Source: RBG-16-34-14 sp963798865 (GTDB taxonomy: Bacteria; Bacteroidota; Ignavibacteria; Ignavibacteriales; Ignavibacteriaceae). From it: 64,000 nucleotides of DNA. The DNA lies in the NCBI GenBank assembly GCA_963798865.1, contig CAWCVZ010000004.1, positions 1,612,001 to 1,676,000 of the forward strand, written 5' to 3'. Shown here piece by piece: positions 37,517-47,302 of this stretch (position 1 is its first letter; each line of letters opens with the position of its first letter). The notes beneath the pieces were generated by a model. The model saw nothing but the letters and a program-made list of their open reading frames with translations. It was not told where the DNA came from and ran no database searches. The position numbers and the translations under genes were made by a program.

Positions 37517-37619
37517 GGCTAAGCCCTAATGCAAAATAAATTCAACTGCAGGATTAATTTCATGAAATGTAATTTGAATTATTTTTAAAAAACGATTATA
37601 ATTTATAATGGGACAATAA

Positions 37620-38342
37620 CTAAAGTATTCCAAGGATGCTTCTTAATCTTAATTTCCAAACCATAAATATTGCTTCGCGAACAATCTTTCTGGACATTTT
37701 TGAATTCCCTTTAATACGATCAACAAAAATTATCGAGATCTCTTTAATCCTGAAACCTTTTTTCCACGCTTTGTAAGTCATCTCAATCTGAAAAGCATAA
37801 CCGTTGGATTTAATTTTATCAAGATTAATAGCTTCGAGCACTTCCCTTCTAAAACATTTAAAACCACCCGTTGCATCATTTACAGGAAGCCCTGTTACGA
37901 ATCTTGTATAAAAATTTGCGAAGTAACTAAGTATTAATCTTCTCATTGGCCAGTTGATAACATTAACTCCGGTTAAATAACGGCTGCCGAGGACAAGATC
38001 GCTTTGTTCAATTGCTTTAAGAAAATTTTCTATTTCACCCGGATCGTGAGAGTAATCTGCATCCATTTCAAAAACATAATCATACTTATTTTGAATTGCG
38101 TATCTGAATCCGGCTATATAAGCAGTTCCGAGTCCAAGTTTTTTTTCTCTCTGAATTATTTTAATTCTACGATCGTTTGAAGACAAGTTAGAAATATAAG
38201 TTCCTGTTCCATCAGGAGAGTTATCGTCAACTACAAGAATATCAGTGTTCTCATACCTGTCAAGTATATCCGGTATAAGTTTTTTTATATTCTCTAATTC
38301 GTTATATGTGGGTATAATTACCAGAGAATTTTTATCTGCCAT
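37620..38342 (-). CDS. polyprenol-phosphate sugar synthase, Dpm1-like GT2
   Basis: This 240-residue GT2 enzyme matches dolichol/polyprenol monophosphomannose synthases. VIIPTYNELENIKKLIPDIL opens the domain, DILVVDDNSPDGTGTYISNL carries the conserved DDNSPDGT, and FEMDADYSHDPGEIENFL the metal-binding MDAD. TGVNVINWPMRRLILSYFAN and TGGFKCFRREVLEAINL follow. No C-terminal membrane helices are present, so it is probably peripheral. It would charge undecaprenyl phosphate with mannose or glucose for periplasmic sugar transfer. Confidence 0.9.
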   Translation of the reverse strand: MADKNSLVIIPTYNELENIKKLIPDILDRYENTDILVVDDNSPDGTGTYISNLSSNDRRIKIIQREKKLGLGTAYIAGFRYAIQNKYDYVFEMDADYSHDPGEIENFLKAIEQSDLVLGSRYLTGVNVINWPMRRLILSYFANFYTRFVTGLPVNDATGGFKCFRREVLEAINLDKIKSNGYAFQIEMTYKAWKKGFRIKEISIIFVDRIKGNSKMSRKIVREAIFMVWKLRLRSILGIL

Positions 38343-38380
38343 ATATTAATTCCTTAAAAAATTCGCGTGCTGCAAACATT

Positions 38381-39808
38381 TTAACCATAGTGTCCCTTTC
38401 CAAACAGAACGACATAAATAGTCCTAAAAATAATTTTAAAATCCATTCTTAAAGACATATTCTCAATATAAAATAAATCATACTTCAGTTTGATCTTAAC
38501 ATCTTCAAGAGTTTCATCGTATTTATGTTTTACCTGTGCCCATCCTGTAATACCCGGACGGACTTTAAGTCTTCTTTTATAATAAGGAATTTCGGCTGCA
38601 AGTTTCTCAACAAAGAAAGGGCGTTCGGGACGGGGCCCAACAAAACTCATTTCACCTTTTAGAACATTAAGCATTTGTGGAATTTCATCAATCCTTAAGC
38701 GTCTTAATGTTTTTCCAACTTTTGTTATTCTTGGATCATCTTTTTGAGACCATACAGGCCCGGACATTTTTTCAGCATCTTTAACCATTGAACGGAATTT
38801 TATCATTGTAAAAATCTTACCATTCTGTCCGCATCTTTCCTGAGAAAAAAAAACAGGTCCTTTAGAATCAATTTTAATTGCAGCTGAAATTAATAAGCAA
38901 AAAGGAAAAGTGATTATTAATATTAATAGAGAAATAAATATATCCAGGGTTCTTTTTAATTTTTTTTCCCATTCGGGCATTAGCTGCGGCATAATATCAA
39001 TGAGGGGCATGCCATAAATCTGGGAAGTTTTAGCCTGGCCGCTTAAGATTTCATAAAGATCAGGCACAATTTTTATCCCCACATTTTTCTGATCACATTT
39101 AGCGATCAGTTGTATTAAAATATCGTGATCATCTTTTTCAAGCGCAATTATTATTTCTCTTGCTTCAAAATTATCGATTAAATTTTCTATCTCGTTTAAA
39201 GACCCAATTATGCTAATTCCCTCATGACTTTCATTAATATCATTACCATTTGCTGAAATATATCCTTTAACATCCAGGCCCAGAGCTTTGTGCTTCAAAA
39301 TTTGATCGTGGACGTCTTTTGCTTTTTGATTAAAGCCGACAATCAAAACATTCCTTCTGCCTATTCCTTTAATCAGAAGTTTACGCTGAAAACCTCTAAC
39401 GAATAATCTTCCGCTGCTTACTAAGACAAGAAACAATCCCCAATAAATAAAAATCAAAATCCTGTTAGGTGATGAGACATTATGAATATAATCGTCAAGA
39501 AATATAGCTGTGAATAAAATAAAAATTCCGACAAAAGATGCTTTGAATAAAGTTGAAAGTTCATCAAATCTTGAAGAGGCAAACCACTTGCGATACATTC
39601 CAACAAAAGTAAAAATTAAAATCCAGTAGAAATAAACCACTATCATTGGAATGAAGAATACGGGCATAACAATAATATCAAACCAGCCAGACTCAACACG
39701 CAAACTAAAAAATAAAACCCATGCAAGGTTGATGGTGAGAAAATCGATAAGGAGGATTAATATTTTTTCGAAGCTTCTGTACATTTTCATCGGGGGGTTG
39801 ATCGCCAC
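38381..39808 (-). CDS. initiating polyprenyl-phosphate phosphoglycosyltransferase (WcaJ/WbaP-like)
   Basis: This enzyme starts repeat-unit assembly by moving a sugar-phosphate onto undecaprenyl phosphate. The 475 residues comprise four N-terminal membrane helices, a CoA-binding-like domain (RRNVLIVGFNQKAKDVHDQI), the re-entrant helix (TLDIFISLLILIITFPFCLL) and the catalytic domain: GPVFFSQERCGQNGKIFTMI, KFRSMVKDAEKMSGPVW, RLRIDEIPQMLNVLKGEMSF, VGPRPERP and VRPGITGWAQVK. The longest form begins at GTG 39808, overlapping the upstream gene by 22 bases; ATG at 39790 is an alternative start. Confidence 0.93.
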   Translation of the reverse strand: MAINPPMKMYRSFEKILILLIDFLTINLAWVLFFSLRVESGWFDIIVMPVFFIPMIVVYFYWILIFTFVGMYRKWFASSRFDELSTLFKASFVGIFILFTAIFLDDYIHNVSSPNRILIFIYWGLFLVLVSSGRLFVRGFQRKLLIKGIGRRNVLIVGFNQKAKDVHDQILKHKALGLDVKGYISANGNDINESHEGISIIGSLNEIENLIDNFEAREIIIALEKDDHDILIQLIAKCDQKNVGIKIVPDLYEILSGQAKTSQIYGMPLIDIMPQLMPEWEKKLKRTLDIFISLLILIITFPFCLLISAAIKIDSKGPVFFSQERCGQNGKIFTMIKFRSMVKDAEKMSGPVWSQKDDPRITKVGKTLRRLRIDEIPQMLNVLKGEMSFVGPRPERPFFVEKLAAEIPYYKRRLKVRPGITGWAQVKHKYDETLEDVKIKLKYDLFYIENMSLRMDFKIIFRTIYVVLFGKGHYG

Positions 39809-40956
39809 AAATTAGTTTGTTTTCTCATTATGAATTTTATAAGGCCGAGAAACATTGCAACATTAGTTATAATAAAATAGTAAATCATTAATAACGGTTG
39901 TAAAAAAAAATCAAATTTCTTAAATAGAAGTCCACAAAATCCGGATAAGTAAAAAGTTAATTGAGCAAGTAAAAAAATTTTATAAAATATACTTTCATTA
40001 AAGAGTAATAAGTTGGTAAGAAATAAAACTGCCAGTAATATTGGTGATAACCATCTGATAATTTTATGAGACCACAATCCATATGCTCTTAAACCAAAAG
40101 TTGGTTTTAAAAGGTTTTTTATTGCTTTTATTGTATAAATATTATTTGAAGTCGTTCTAACTTTTCTATTAAATTCTGCTTTGATGGTGGGGGCTGTTAA
40201 TTCCTCCCCGATCGCATCATTTATATATAGAAAATCTTTTTTTGCTTCTAACACTTTTAGAGTCAGATAAAAATCATCGCTCACAGGATGGGTGGTTGGC
40301 ACTTCAAAAAAAAGTTCTTTCCTTAAACTATATATTCCTCCATTTGCGCCAATTAGAATACCCAATTTCCCCTCTTTTTCTTTTAACCAGGTTTCAAAAT
40401 CCCAGTACTTTGTTTCCTGAGTGCCCGATAGTTTAGATTCTTCAAAGTCAAGTAATTTTAATTTCCCGCTTACACCTCCAACCTCAGGGTTTTTATAAAA
40501 AGAAACCATTTTACCTATTGCATCTGGTTTATATAATGTGTTAGCATCACAAAAAATAAAAACGTTACTACTTGCCATTTTATATAAATCATTCAAGACT
40601 CTGGCTTTCCCCCGTCTTTCTGTAAACTTAATGACTTTGAGATTTGGAAATTCAATTGAAAGATTATCAAGGATACTATTAGTACCGTCCTCAGAATTAT
40701 CAGACCCTACAATTATCTCAAACATTTCTTTCGGGTAATCACTATCAATCAATTTACGGATTGTATTTTCAATTACCTTTTCTTCATTAAACGCAGATAT
40801 TATTACCGATACTTTTGGTTTATATAAATTATCAATAGTATAATTTTTTTTTACAAATAAACTAAAAAGCCAAATTGAAAGAGGGTATAAAATGTACGAA
40901 TGGAGGATAAGTATTAAAGAGCAAAAAAAGATTAAGTTTAAAACAAAGATCATCAT
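39787..40956 (-). CDS. membrane GT2 glycosyltransferase
   Basis: The 389-residue protein has one N-terminal membrane helix (FVLNLIFFCSLILILHSYIL), a GT2 catalytic domain (about 45-280: KVSVIISAFNEEKVIENTIR, GSDNSEDGTNSILDNL, FIFCDANTLYKPDAIGKMV) and three C-terminal membrane helices (WLSPILLAVLFLTNLLLFN, IFLLAQLTFYLSGFCGLLF, MIYYFIITNVAMFLGLIKF). This arrangement resembles processive or inner-membrane polysaccharide synthases. The donor and product are unknown. It lies directly upstream of the initiating transferase, which it overlaps. Confidence 0.87.
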   Translation of the reverse strand: MMIFVLNLIFFCSLILILHSYILYPLSIWLFSLFVKKNYTIDNLYKPKVSVIISAFNEEKVIENTIRKLIDSDYPKEMFEIIVGSDNSEDGTNSILDNLSIEFPNLKVIKFTERRGKARVLNDLYKMASSNVFIFCDANTLYKPDAIGKMVSFYKNPEVGGVSGKLKLLDFEESKLSGTQETKYWDFETWLKEKEGKLGILIGANGGIYSLRKELFFEVPTTHPVSDDFYLTLKVLEAKKDFLYINDAIGEELTAPTIKAEFNRKVRTTSNNIYTIKAIKNLLKPTFGLRAYGLWSHKIIRWLSPILLAVLFLTNLLLFNESIFYKIFLLAQLTFYLSGFCGLLFKKFDFFLQPLLMIYYFIITNVAMFLGLIKFIMRKQTNLWRSTPR

Positions 40957-41083
40957 TATAATTAAGTGTCTTTTTTCAATGGAATTTTATAAAAACAAAA
41001 TTACATAAATTTTTTAAAGAATTTTTGGGAGTGTTAGAATAGTTTGGGGTGAAAACAAGTCTTATTAAGCGAATTAAAATGAT

Positions 41084-42058
41084 TTAACGATAAGCCTTAT
41101 TCTTAATATATAGCTTAGCATCCTTGTTTTTCATTAAGCCAAGTATAATTAATAAGCCATTAAACGTTCCTTCCCATAAAGATACCAGCGACATTCTTAT
41201 TTTTTCTCTTCTGTTTTTATTAAAGATGGATTCTTTTAGAAGAACAAGTGTTTTTGCTGCTGAATTTATTAATGTAAAACAAGTTGCATAAACTTTTAAA
41301 ATAAAGTTTGATTTTTTTGAGAAATAAAGTAGTCGATTCCGGGTGTAATAAAAATAATAAAATGGGGAAAAGTCTTTCCAGGTTAACCCTGCCCCAGCCT
41401 TATGATAAACGATACTTTGCGGCTCATAGAAAATCTTAAAAAATTTTCTAACCCGATCTGATAGGTCTATATCCTCAAAATAAATAAAAAATCTTTCATC
41501 ATAGAATCCGGCTTTATCAAACACCTCTTTTTTTATTAAAAAGCAAGAGCCTTCTGCAGAAGTTATTTCCCGTGCTTTGTTTCCAAAACTTTCAGATAAC
41601 CGCCCTTGATACATATTTACAGATCCACAATAGGAAAATTTAAATTCTGCACCAGCACAATAAATCGTTTTTTGATCATGCATATAAAGTACTTTAGGTG
41701 AAACTATACCTATTAAGGAATCTGATTGTATTCGCTGGACCAATATTTTCAAAAAGCTTTTCTCGTATAACATATCATTATTAGTTAGAAAAATATAATC
41801 AGCATCATTTTTTAAGGCATATTTTGCACCTGCATTCATTCCTCCGGTAAAACCTTTGTTGTATTCAGTAACAACAATAGGAATATCTGGAAACTCATTC
41901 TTTAAAATATCATAACTTTTATCTGTAGACGCATTATCAACAATAACAATATTGAGATTTTCATAATCAACTAGTTTTAATGAATTAATACAATTTATTG
42001 TATCTTTATACCCATTATAATTAAGAACCACTGCATAAATTTTTAGTTCAGTTTTCAT
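41084..42058 (-). CDS. GT2 glycosyltransferase (WbbL-like)
   Basis: A 324-residue GT2 enzyme. It shows YAVVLNYNGYKDTINCINSL, IVIVDNASTDKSYDILKNEF, YIFLTNNDMLYEKSFLKIL (the metal-binding NND) and FFIYFEDIDLSDRVRKFFKI, which carries the catalytic-site acidic pair. This pattern is typical of rhamnosyltransferase-type enzymes, though the sugar is inferred only from family. One base separates it from the GT2 gene upstream. The 127-base gap downstream holds nothing I can identify. Confidence 0.88.
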   Translation of the reverse strand: MKTELKIYAVVLNYNGYKDTINCINSLKLVDYENLNIVIVDNASTDKSYDILKNEFPDIPIVVTEYNKGFTGGMNAGAKYALKNDADYIFLTNNDMLYEKSFLKILVQRIQSDSLIGIVSPKVLYMHDQKTIYCAGAEFKFSYCGSVNMYQGRLSESFGNKAREITSAEGSCFLIKKEVFDKAGFYDERFFIYFEDIDLSDRVRKFFKIFYEPQSIVYHKAGAGLTWKDFSPFYYFYYTRNRLLYFSKKSNFILKVYATCFTLINSAAKTLVLLKESIFNKNRREKIRMSLVSLWEGTFNGLLIILGLMKNKDAKLYIKNKAYR

Positions 42059-42059
42059 T

Positions 42060-42959
42060 TTATTTTATATACTCCGGTGCCTGCCCAAAATATTTATTTT
42101 TATAATCCCTTACAGCATACAAGAGGAGATTATAGTATTTTTTGTTTGTAAAAAACCAAACAATTCTTTTAATAACCAGAACAATTTCAAAATATAATTT
42201 AGTTATCAATCCAAAGTGTTTGTTTATTAATAATTTTCTATTACGCATAGAGTAATAAACCATTTTGGGTGTTTGTTTCTCTTCACCCATTGCTTTATGA
42301 TAAATTACTGCTTTAGGGAAATACATTAATTTTAATTTCTTACTAATTGCTCTTGCAGAATATTCCAGATCATCCAGATAAATAAAGAAATTTTCATCCA
42401 TATAGCCAAGCTTAGGAATATCTTTAAGACGAATACACATGTAACAACCACTTATAAAATTTATCTCCCTGATGTTGTCATCTAATTTTATAAGTCTGGA
42501 ATCTTTTCTATAATTATAGTGAGTAACAGAAGCTCTCCATTTTATTAATTCACCTCCATCATACCAAATCTTATCTTTATCAGGATAATAAAAAATTCTA
42601 CCTGTTCCCAGTGTAACATCAGGGTGTTTGTCCATTTCATCAATCAGTATTGTTATTGAATCTTCAGACTCTATGATTGTATCGTTATTTAGAACAATTG
42701 CGTAATCATAGTTATTTTCTGAGGCATATTTTATCCCAAGATTATTTCCACCAGTAAATCCCAGATTTTCATTAAGTTCAATAATTTTAACTAATGGAGT
42801 TTCGGTTTTTAACTTTATAAGTGATTCATCCTTAGAGCTGTTTTCCATAACTAAAATATTTGAATCTTTAACTCCACTGTTTTTTAATGAGTTAATACAC
42901 TCTATTGTGTCCTTCCAATTGTTATAATTAAGAAGAATAATTAGATAATTAGTGTTCAT
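42060..42959 (-). CDS. GT2 glycosyltransferase
   Basis: A 299-residue GT2 enzyme related to its downstream neighbour, suggesting an old duplication. It shows LIILLNYNNWKDTIECINSL, ILVMENSSKDESLIKLKTE, YAIVLNNDTIIESEDSITIL and FFIYLDDLEYSARAISKKLK. A distinctive TPKMVYYSMRNRKLLINKHF stretch follows the catalytic core. The final 50 residues include a hydrophobic segment that may touch the membrane. Donor sugar unknown. Confidence 0.88.
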   Translation of the reverse strand: MNTNYLIILLNYNNWKDTIECINSLKNSGVKDSNILVMENSSKDESLIKLKTETPLVKIIELNENLGFTGGNNLGIKYASENNYDYAIVLNNDTIIESEDSITILIDEMDKHPDVTLGTGRIFYYPDKDKIWYDGGELIKWRASVTHYNYRKDSRLIKLDDNIREINFISGCYMCIRLKDIPKLGYMDENFFIYLDDLEYSARAISKKLKLMYFPKAVIYHKAMGEEKQTPKMVYYSMRNRKLLINKHFGLITKLYFEIVLVIKRIVWFFTNKKYYNLLLYAVRDYKNKYFGQAPEYIK

Positions 42960-42968
42960 TTGGAGGGA

Positions 42969-43964
42969 TTAATTTTCTTTCCAGCTTGGAGGCAAGTTTT
43001 CTTCAATTTCTATTTCTCCAAAATTTTTTGTGGCTTTGGCTCCATTCTGTTTAACCCAATCAGCCATTTTTCTAAGTCCTGTCTCAAGGTCTGTTTTATG
43101 ATTTATTTTAAATACAGATTCGGCTTTCGTATGTGAAGAGTAAGCATGAATTACTTCATTCCGCGGATCTAAATATTTTATTTCAGGATTATTTCCCATA
43201 ACATCTTTAACTTTTTGAATCAGTTGATTAATGCTGTACGGAATATCCGCACCAACATTAAAAACATCATTATAAGCTTCTTTAATCTGGATTGATTTAG
43301 CAATTACCGGTGCAACATCACCAATATAACTGAATGCTCTGGTTTGATTTCCATCTCCAAAAACTGTAAGGGGTTTATTTTGCAAAATCTGGTTCATAAA
43401 AATTCCAATTACGTTTCTATACTTGTCGCCGATATTCTGCCTTTCTCCATAAACATTGTGAGGACGGAAGATTATATAGTTCAAACCAAACATTTTATGT
43501 GAAACTTCCAACTCCTGCTCAACTGCATATTTTGCAATTCCATAAGAATCCTCAGGCATTGGGATTGTTTCCTCAGTCATAGGCAATTGGTTTTTACCAT
43601 ATACAGCAATCGAAGATGTAAACACAAAACACTTAACTTTATGAATAACGCTTTGATTAATTAAGTTAACGCTTCCAATTAAATTGTTATTATAATTAAA
43701 CCTTTTAATAAAATGGCTTAATCCTTCAGCAGCATAAGCAGCAAGATGAAAAACAAATTCTATTTTGTTTTCTTTAAAAATTTTTTTAACCAGTTCATAA
43801 TCGCAGATATCACCTTTAATAAATTTAGCTTTTATATTAACATTCTGCTGGAACCCACCGCTTAAATCATCAAGCACAAAAACTTCATTGCCCTGATTAA
43901 TTAATTCATCAACGACATGCGAACCAATGAAACCAGCACCGCCTGTCACTAATATAATGCTCAT
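42969..43964 (-). CDS. NAD-dependent nucleotide-sugar epimerase/dehydratase (GalE-like)
   Basis: The 331-residue extended SDR enzyme opens with SIILVTGGAGFIGSHVVDEL, the GxxGxxG cofactor motif. It has the Ser of CFVFTSSIAVYGKNQLPMTE and the YxxxK pair in DSYGIAKYAVEQELEVSHKM (about residues 146-165). YIIFRPHNVYGERQNIGDKY and TVFGDGNQTRAFSYIGDVAP follow. Such enzymes invert C4 or otherwise remodel UDP-sugars. Here it would supply a precursor for the surrounding polysaccharide glycosyltransferases. Confidence 0.9.
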   Translation of the reverse strand: MSIILVTGGAGFIGSHVVDELINQGNEVFVLDDLSGGFQQNVNIKAKFIKGDICDYELVKKIFKENKIEFVFHLAAYAAEGLSHFIKRFNYNNNLIGSVNLINQSVIHKVKCFVFTSSIAVYGKNQLPMTEETIPMPEDSYGIAKYAVEQELEVSHKMFGLNYIIFRPHNVYGERQNIGDKYRNVIGIFMNQILQNKPLTVFGDGNQTRAFSYIGDVAPVIAKSIQIKEAYNDVFNVGADIPYSINQLIQKVKDVMGNNPEIKYLDPRNEVIHAYSSHTKAESVFKINHKTDLETGLRKMADWVKQNGAKATKNFGEIEIEENLPPSWKEN

Positions 43965-43991
43965 CTTCTTTTTATCCTTTCTTATGTATAA

Positions 43992-44849
43992 TTAAACCCT
44001 ATTGAATTTTCCTAACTTATTTTTTTTATAATCTATAAAACCCAATATAAAGTATTGAATTTTTTTTAGTTTTCCTTTTTCAAATAGTATTGCCTTTAAA
44101 AATGTCTTCCAGAATTCCTTGTCATCCTGTTTAAAGAAATCAGGAATAATATGTTTATAGATTTTTTTTAAATAAAAACGGTTTCTTGTTCTATAATAAA
44201 GTCTCAGAGGTGAATGGTTGGTTGGATACACTTTCCTAAATAAAAGATCTACTTCTTTTATTTTTCCCAGATTATGTTTAATAGCTGTTTGATAGCAAAG
44301 GAAGATTTTATATCCCAAATAATTTAACCTTAAACAAAAATCATGGTCCACGTAATCAATAAAAAAATCCTCCTTGTAGCCGCCGGTTAATTGAAATATT
44401 TTTAAATCAATTAAATTTCCGGATGTCCAAACAGATAGTGTTTGATTGCAATAATTTTTTGCTAAAAAATTTTCTTTTCTTCCCACTCGATGTTGCACTA
44501 TCGGAGAAACAATTGCAGCTTTAGGATCTTGTGAAAAGCATTTTAATAAATTTGTTACCATTGATGGAGAAGCTTCACTATCCTGATCCATAGTTAACAG
44601 ATAATCAAATTTTTCTTCTATGGCTTTTCGAGCTCCAATATTTAATGCCGTAGCAATACCAAGATTAGTTTCATTAGAAATATATTCTACTTTATAAACA
44701 GTTAAAATTTTATTAACAAACGAAGTGTTAACCTGCTCTGAATTATCAATTGCATAAACCTTTTCCACCTGATCTATATACGTATTTAAATTATCTAACA
44801 TATCTAGTTCAGGTTTATATAGGACAACAACTGCAGCAATCCTTGCCAT
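43992..44849 (-). CDS. GT2 glycosyltransferase, rhamnosyltransferase-like
   Basis: A 285-residue GT2 enzyme beginning ARIAAVVVLYKPELDMLDNL. Its core has YLLTMDQDSEASPSMVTNLL (MDQDS is characteristic of rhamnosyltransferases such as RfbF/WbbL relatives) and DYVDHDFCLRLNYLGYKIFL. The C-terminus includes YPTNHSPLRLYYRTRNRFYL. Rhamnose transfer is an inference from that motif; no rhamnose synthesis genes are present in the window. Confidence 0.87.
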   Translation of the reverse strand: MARIAAVVVLYKPELDMLDNLNTYIDQVEKVYAIDNSEQVNTSFVNKILTVYKVEYISNETNLGIATALNIGARKAIEEKFDYLLTMDQDSEASPSMVTNLLKCFSQDPKAAIVSPIVQHRVGRKENFLAKNYCNQTLSVWTSGNLIDLKIFQLTGGYKEDFFIDYVDHDFCLRLNYLGYKIFLCYQTAIKHNLGKIKEVDLLFRKVYPTNHSPLRLYYRTRNRFYLKKIYKHIIPDFFKQDDKEFWKTFLKAILFEKGKLKKIQYFILGFIDYKKNKLGKFNRV

Positions 44850-44888
44850 ACGTATTTTTATTAATAAAATATAAGTTTTGGTTTTTTA

Positions 44889-45737
44889 TTATATGTCTGA
44901 TCTGAACGGACTTTTAAATTTATGATTAATAAATTTCATTATTATCTCCTGATTATTATAATTTTGATTTTTTTTGGCAACTATAATAATATGACATGGA
45001 TATGTTGCCTCAGTTGAAATAATTTGCATCTTTATAAAATCAATCAGTTTTATGGCTAAAAATGTGTTAAATACGTGATGATGCAAACATCTATTTGTAA
45101 AATTATTAAGCGCCCGGGTTTTAAACTCATTATATGATCCGGCTCCCTTATCACCTTCTAAATCGTGAAGTTCCAAAATTTCATCTAAATGTGTCAGATC
45201 ATTTTCTTTTGTACCTTGTTTATAGTCATCAATAATATGGTTAAAATCAGTAATATCTCTCTTATGATCGAACGTACCATCTTTATTAGGGATTATTACT
45301 ATCAAAACACCATCTTTTTTTAACACCCGATTCCATTCTAATAACGCTTTTATTGGATTTGCTATATGTTCAATAACATGAGAACTTAATATGAAATCAT
45401 ATTTAGCAGAAGGAATTTCTTTTAAATCTGTAGTATCTAAAATATACTGAAAACCGCAGGGTCTATCCTTGTCAAATTTAAATGTATATCCCTGTTTTAA
45501 TTGATCTTCCCAAACAGTTTTTGATGAGAAATTACAATTATCCAAACTCTTTATATAATGATATAATGGTAATAAACCTTCATTTGAAAATATTCCGCTA
45601 GGCCCTCCTATTTCCAGACCTGTTTTATTTATTACTAGATTTTTACAAGTTTTATATGATTTGGCTTTCTGAGGATATACATAACTCAGAACAATTTTTA
45701 TTTTTTGCTTAATTATATAGGCCGTTCTTATAATCAC
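44889..45737 (-). CDS. class I SAM-dependent methyltransferase
   Basis: The 282-residue protein contains the SAM-binding start LEIGGPSGIFSNEGLLPLYH and the post-motif core YDFILSSHVIEHIANPIKAL, with ALLEWNRVLKKDGVLIVIIP following (about residues 110-150). A His/Asp-rich DHKRDITDFNHIIDDYKQGT segment follows. In polysaccharide loci such enzymes methylate sugars or cap the chain. The substrate is unknown. It lies 52 bases downstream of the flippase gene. Confidence 0.85.
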   Translation of the reverse strand: MIIRTAYIIKQKIKIVLSYVYPQKAKSYKTCKNLVINKTGLEIGGPSGIFSNEGLLPLYHYIKSLDNCNFSSKTVWEDQLKQGYTFKFDKDRPCGFQYILDTTDLKEIPSAKYDFILSSHVIEHIANPIKALLEWNRVLKKDGVLIVIIPNKDGTFDHKRDITDFNHIIDDYKQGTKENDLTHLDEILELHDLEGDKGAGSYNEFKTRALNNFTNRCLHHHVFNTFLAIKLIDFIKMQIISTEATYPCHIIIVAKKNQNYNNQEIIMKFINHKFKSPFRSDI

Positions 45738-45789
45738 TTATTAAATATTATTATGATTTATTTAATTTAAAACAAATTTTTAAGATACA

Positions 45790-47295
45790 TTACTTAAACT
45801 TCAATCTAAGCTTTGAAATTATAAAAAACTTCTCATCTGTTGAAAGAAAAAACATCCAGGTTATTATTGAATAGATTACTAAAAAACAAAGTGCAAAGAT
45901 TATCTTTAAATAAACATCATTTAATAAAAAAGTAATTGCCAAAACTATCATTAAAGGAACAATTAATAATTCCTTAGTTGTTGATTTAAATCGCAATGAG
46001 TATAATTTATATGCAGTTAAATACAAAATTAAAACATTTATAGTAGCTGCTATCATAAAAACCATAGCAGCCCCATTTATACCAGCATAATCTATTGCAA
46101 ACCACATTGCAGATAAATAAAAAGGTAGTTCTATCAAAATAATTATTGTAGGAATTTTGGGTTTTCCAATCCCTTGGAAAAAATTTGTGGGGATTAATGA
46201 GATACAATTCATCATTACCCCAATTGCTAAGAGTTGTAATATGAGGGAACTGGTTTGAGCAAACTTCTCTCCCAGCCAAAATTCTATTCCCTCAAAAGAG
46301 AAAGTTGTAACTAAAAAAACTATTGGGTATAAAATTAAGAAAATAAATTTGGCTCCCCTTAAAAAAAAATTTTTCGCAATATCAGGTTTACTTAGAAAAC
46401 TGGCAGAAAATACAGGGAACAGAACCCCAGAAAGAGCATCGGGTATTAACATTAATTTTGTAATTACTTCATAGGGTGTTATATAATAAGTTATTGCCGA
46501 CGCAGAAATTAAAGCTCCTATAAGAATTCTATCAGAATAAAAAATTAAAGGGACAACAATATTTGCCACAGTTATCCAAATACTAAATCTTAAAACGGGT
46601 CTTATTGAATTAAAATCAATTTTAATTTCTTTTTTTATACTTTTATTCACCTTTAAGCATTGTATCAAGTAAAAAATCCATATTATTACTCTTGTAAAAA
46701 TTAAAAAAACCACAATCCAGAAAAGGCTATCTGTAATTATTAAAACTATAAAAGGGCCTAAAAATACAAATATTCCTAAAACAGATTTAATTATATTTAT
46801 GGTTGCAAATTTCTGATATGCTTCTAATACACCTCTCAAACCAGCCATAGTTGTAACTAAAGGAATAGAGAAAGCAAGAATATAAAAAATATATTCACTT
46901 TCTTGCTTAAGGTGTTCTGAAATGCTGAAGATTCCTGTAAGTGATGGAATAAAGAAAGATAAAATAAATGAAAGCAATAAACTAAGCGATATCATTAAGA
47001 GTAATGATGTCCAGAAAATTTTTGGAATTTGATCGGTCTGATTTAACCCTATTCTCTCAGCAATAATTTTTGTTAATCCTTTCCCTATTCCAAAATCGAA
47101 AAAACTAAAATATCCAATTATCATCCAGGCTATACCAAGTATTCCAAATCTTTCAACACCTAAACTTTTTATTAACGGGGGAATAAAAAATAAAGCAAAT
47201 AACATAGGAACTACATTACCTAATAAATTAAATAATGTATTTTTTGCGATTGCTTTATTACTATAGGATATGTATAAGTTTTCCGTCTTTTTCAT
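45790..47295 (-). CDS. O-antigen/polysaccharide flippase (Wzx-like)
   Basis: The 501-residue protein has about 14 hydrophobic helices throughout. It starts with a short cytosolic tail and NTLFNLLGNVVPMLFALFFI, and continues ERFGILGIAWMIIGYFSFFD, FGIGKGLTKIIAERIGL and SIPLVTTMAGLRGVLEAYQK, all typical of the MATE-like Wzx/polysaccharide_synt superfamily. It should move undecaprenyl-linked repeat units across the inner membrane. It sits next to the polymerase and chain-length genes, completing a Wzx/Wzy/Wzz set. Confidence 0.9.
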   Translation of the reverse strand: MKKTENLYISYSNKAIAKNTLFNLLGNVVPMLFALFFIPPLIKSLGVERFGILGIAWMIIGYFSFFDFGIGKGLTKIIAERIGLNQTDQIPKIFWTSLLLMISLSLLLSFILSFFIPSLTGIFSISEHLKQESEYIFYILAFSIPLVTTMAGLRGVLEAYQKFATINIIKSVLGIFVFLGPFIVLIITDSLFWIVVFLIFTRVIIWIFYLIQCLKVNKSIKKEIKIDFNSIRPVLRFSIWITVANIVVPLIFYSDRILIGALISASAITYYITPYEVITKLMLIPDALSGVLFPVFSASFLSKPDIAKNFFLRGAKFIFLILYPIVFLVTTFSFEGIEFWLGEKFAQTSSLILQLLAIGVMMNCISLIPTNFFQGIGKPKIPTIIILIELPFYLSAMWFAIDYAGINGAAMVFMIAATINVLILYLTAYKLYSLRFKSTTKELLIVPLMIVLAITFLLNDVYLKIIFALCFLVIYSIITWMFFLSTDEKFFIISKLRLKFK

Positions 47296-47302
47296 TAGCT
47301 AT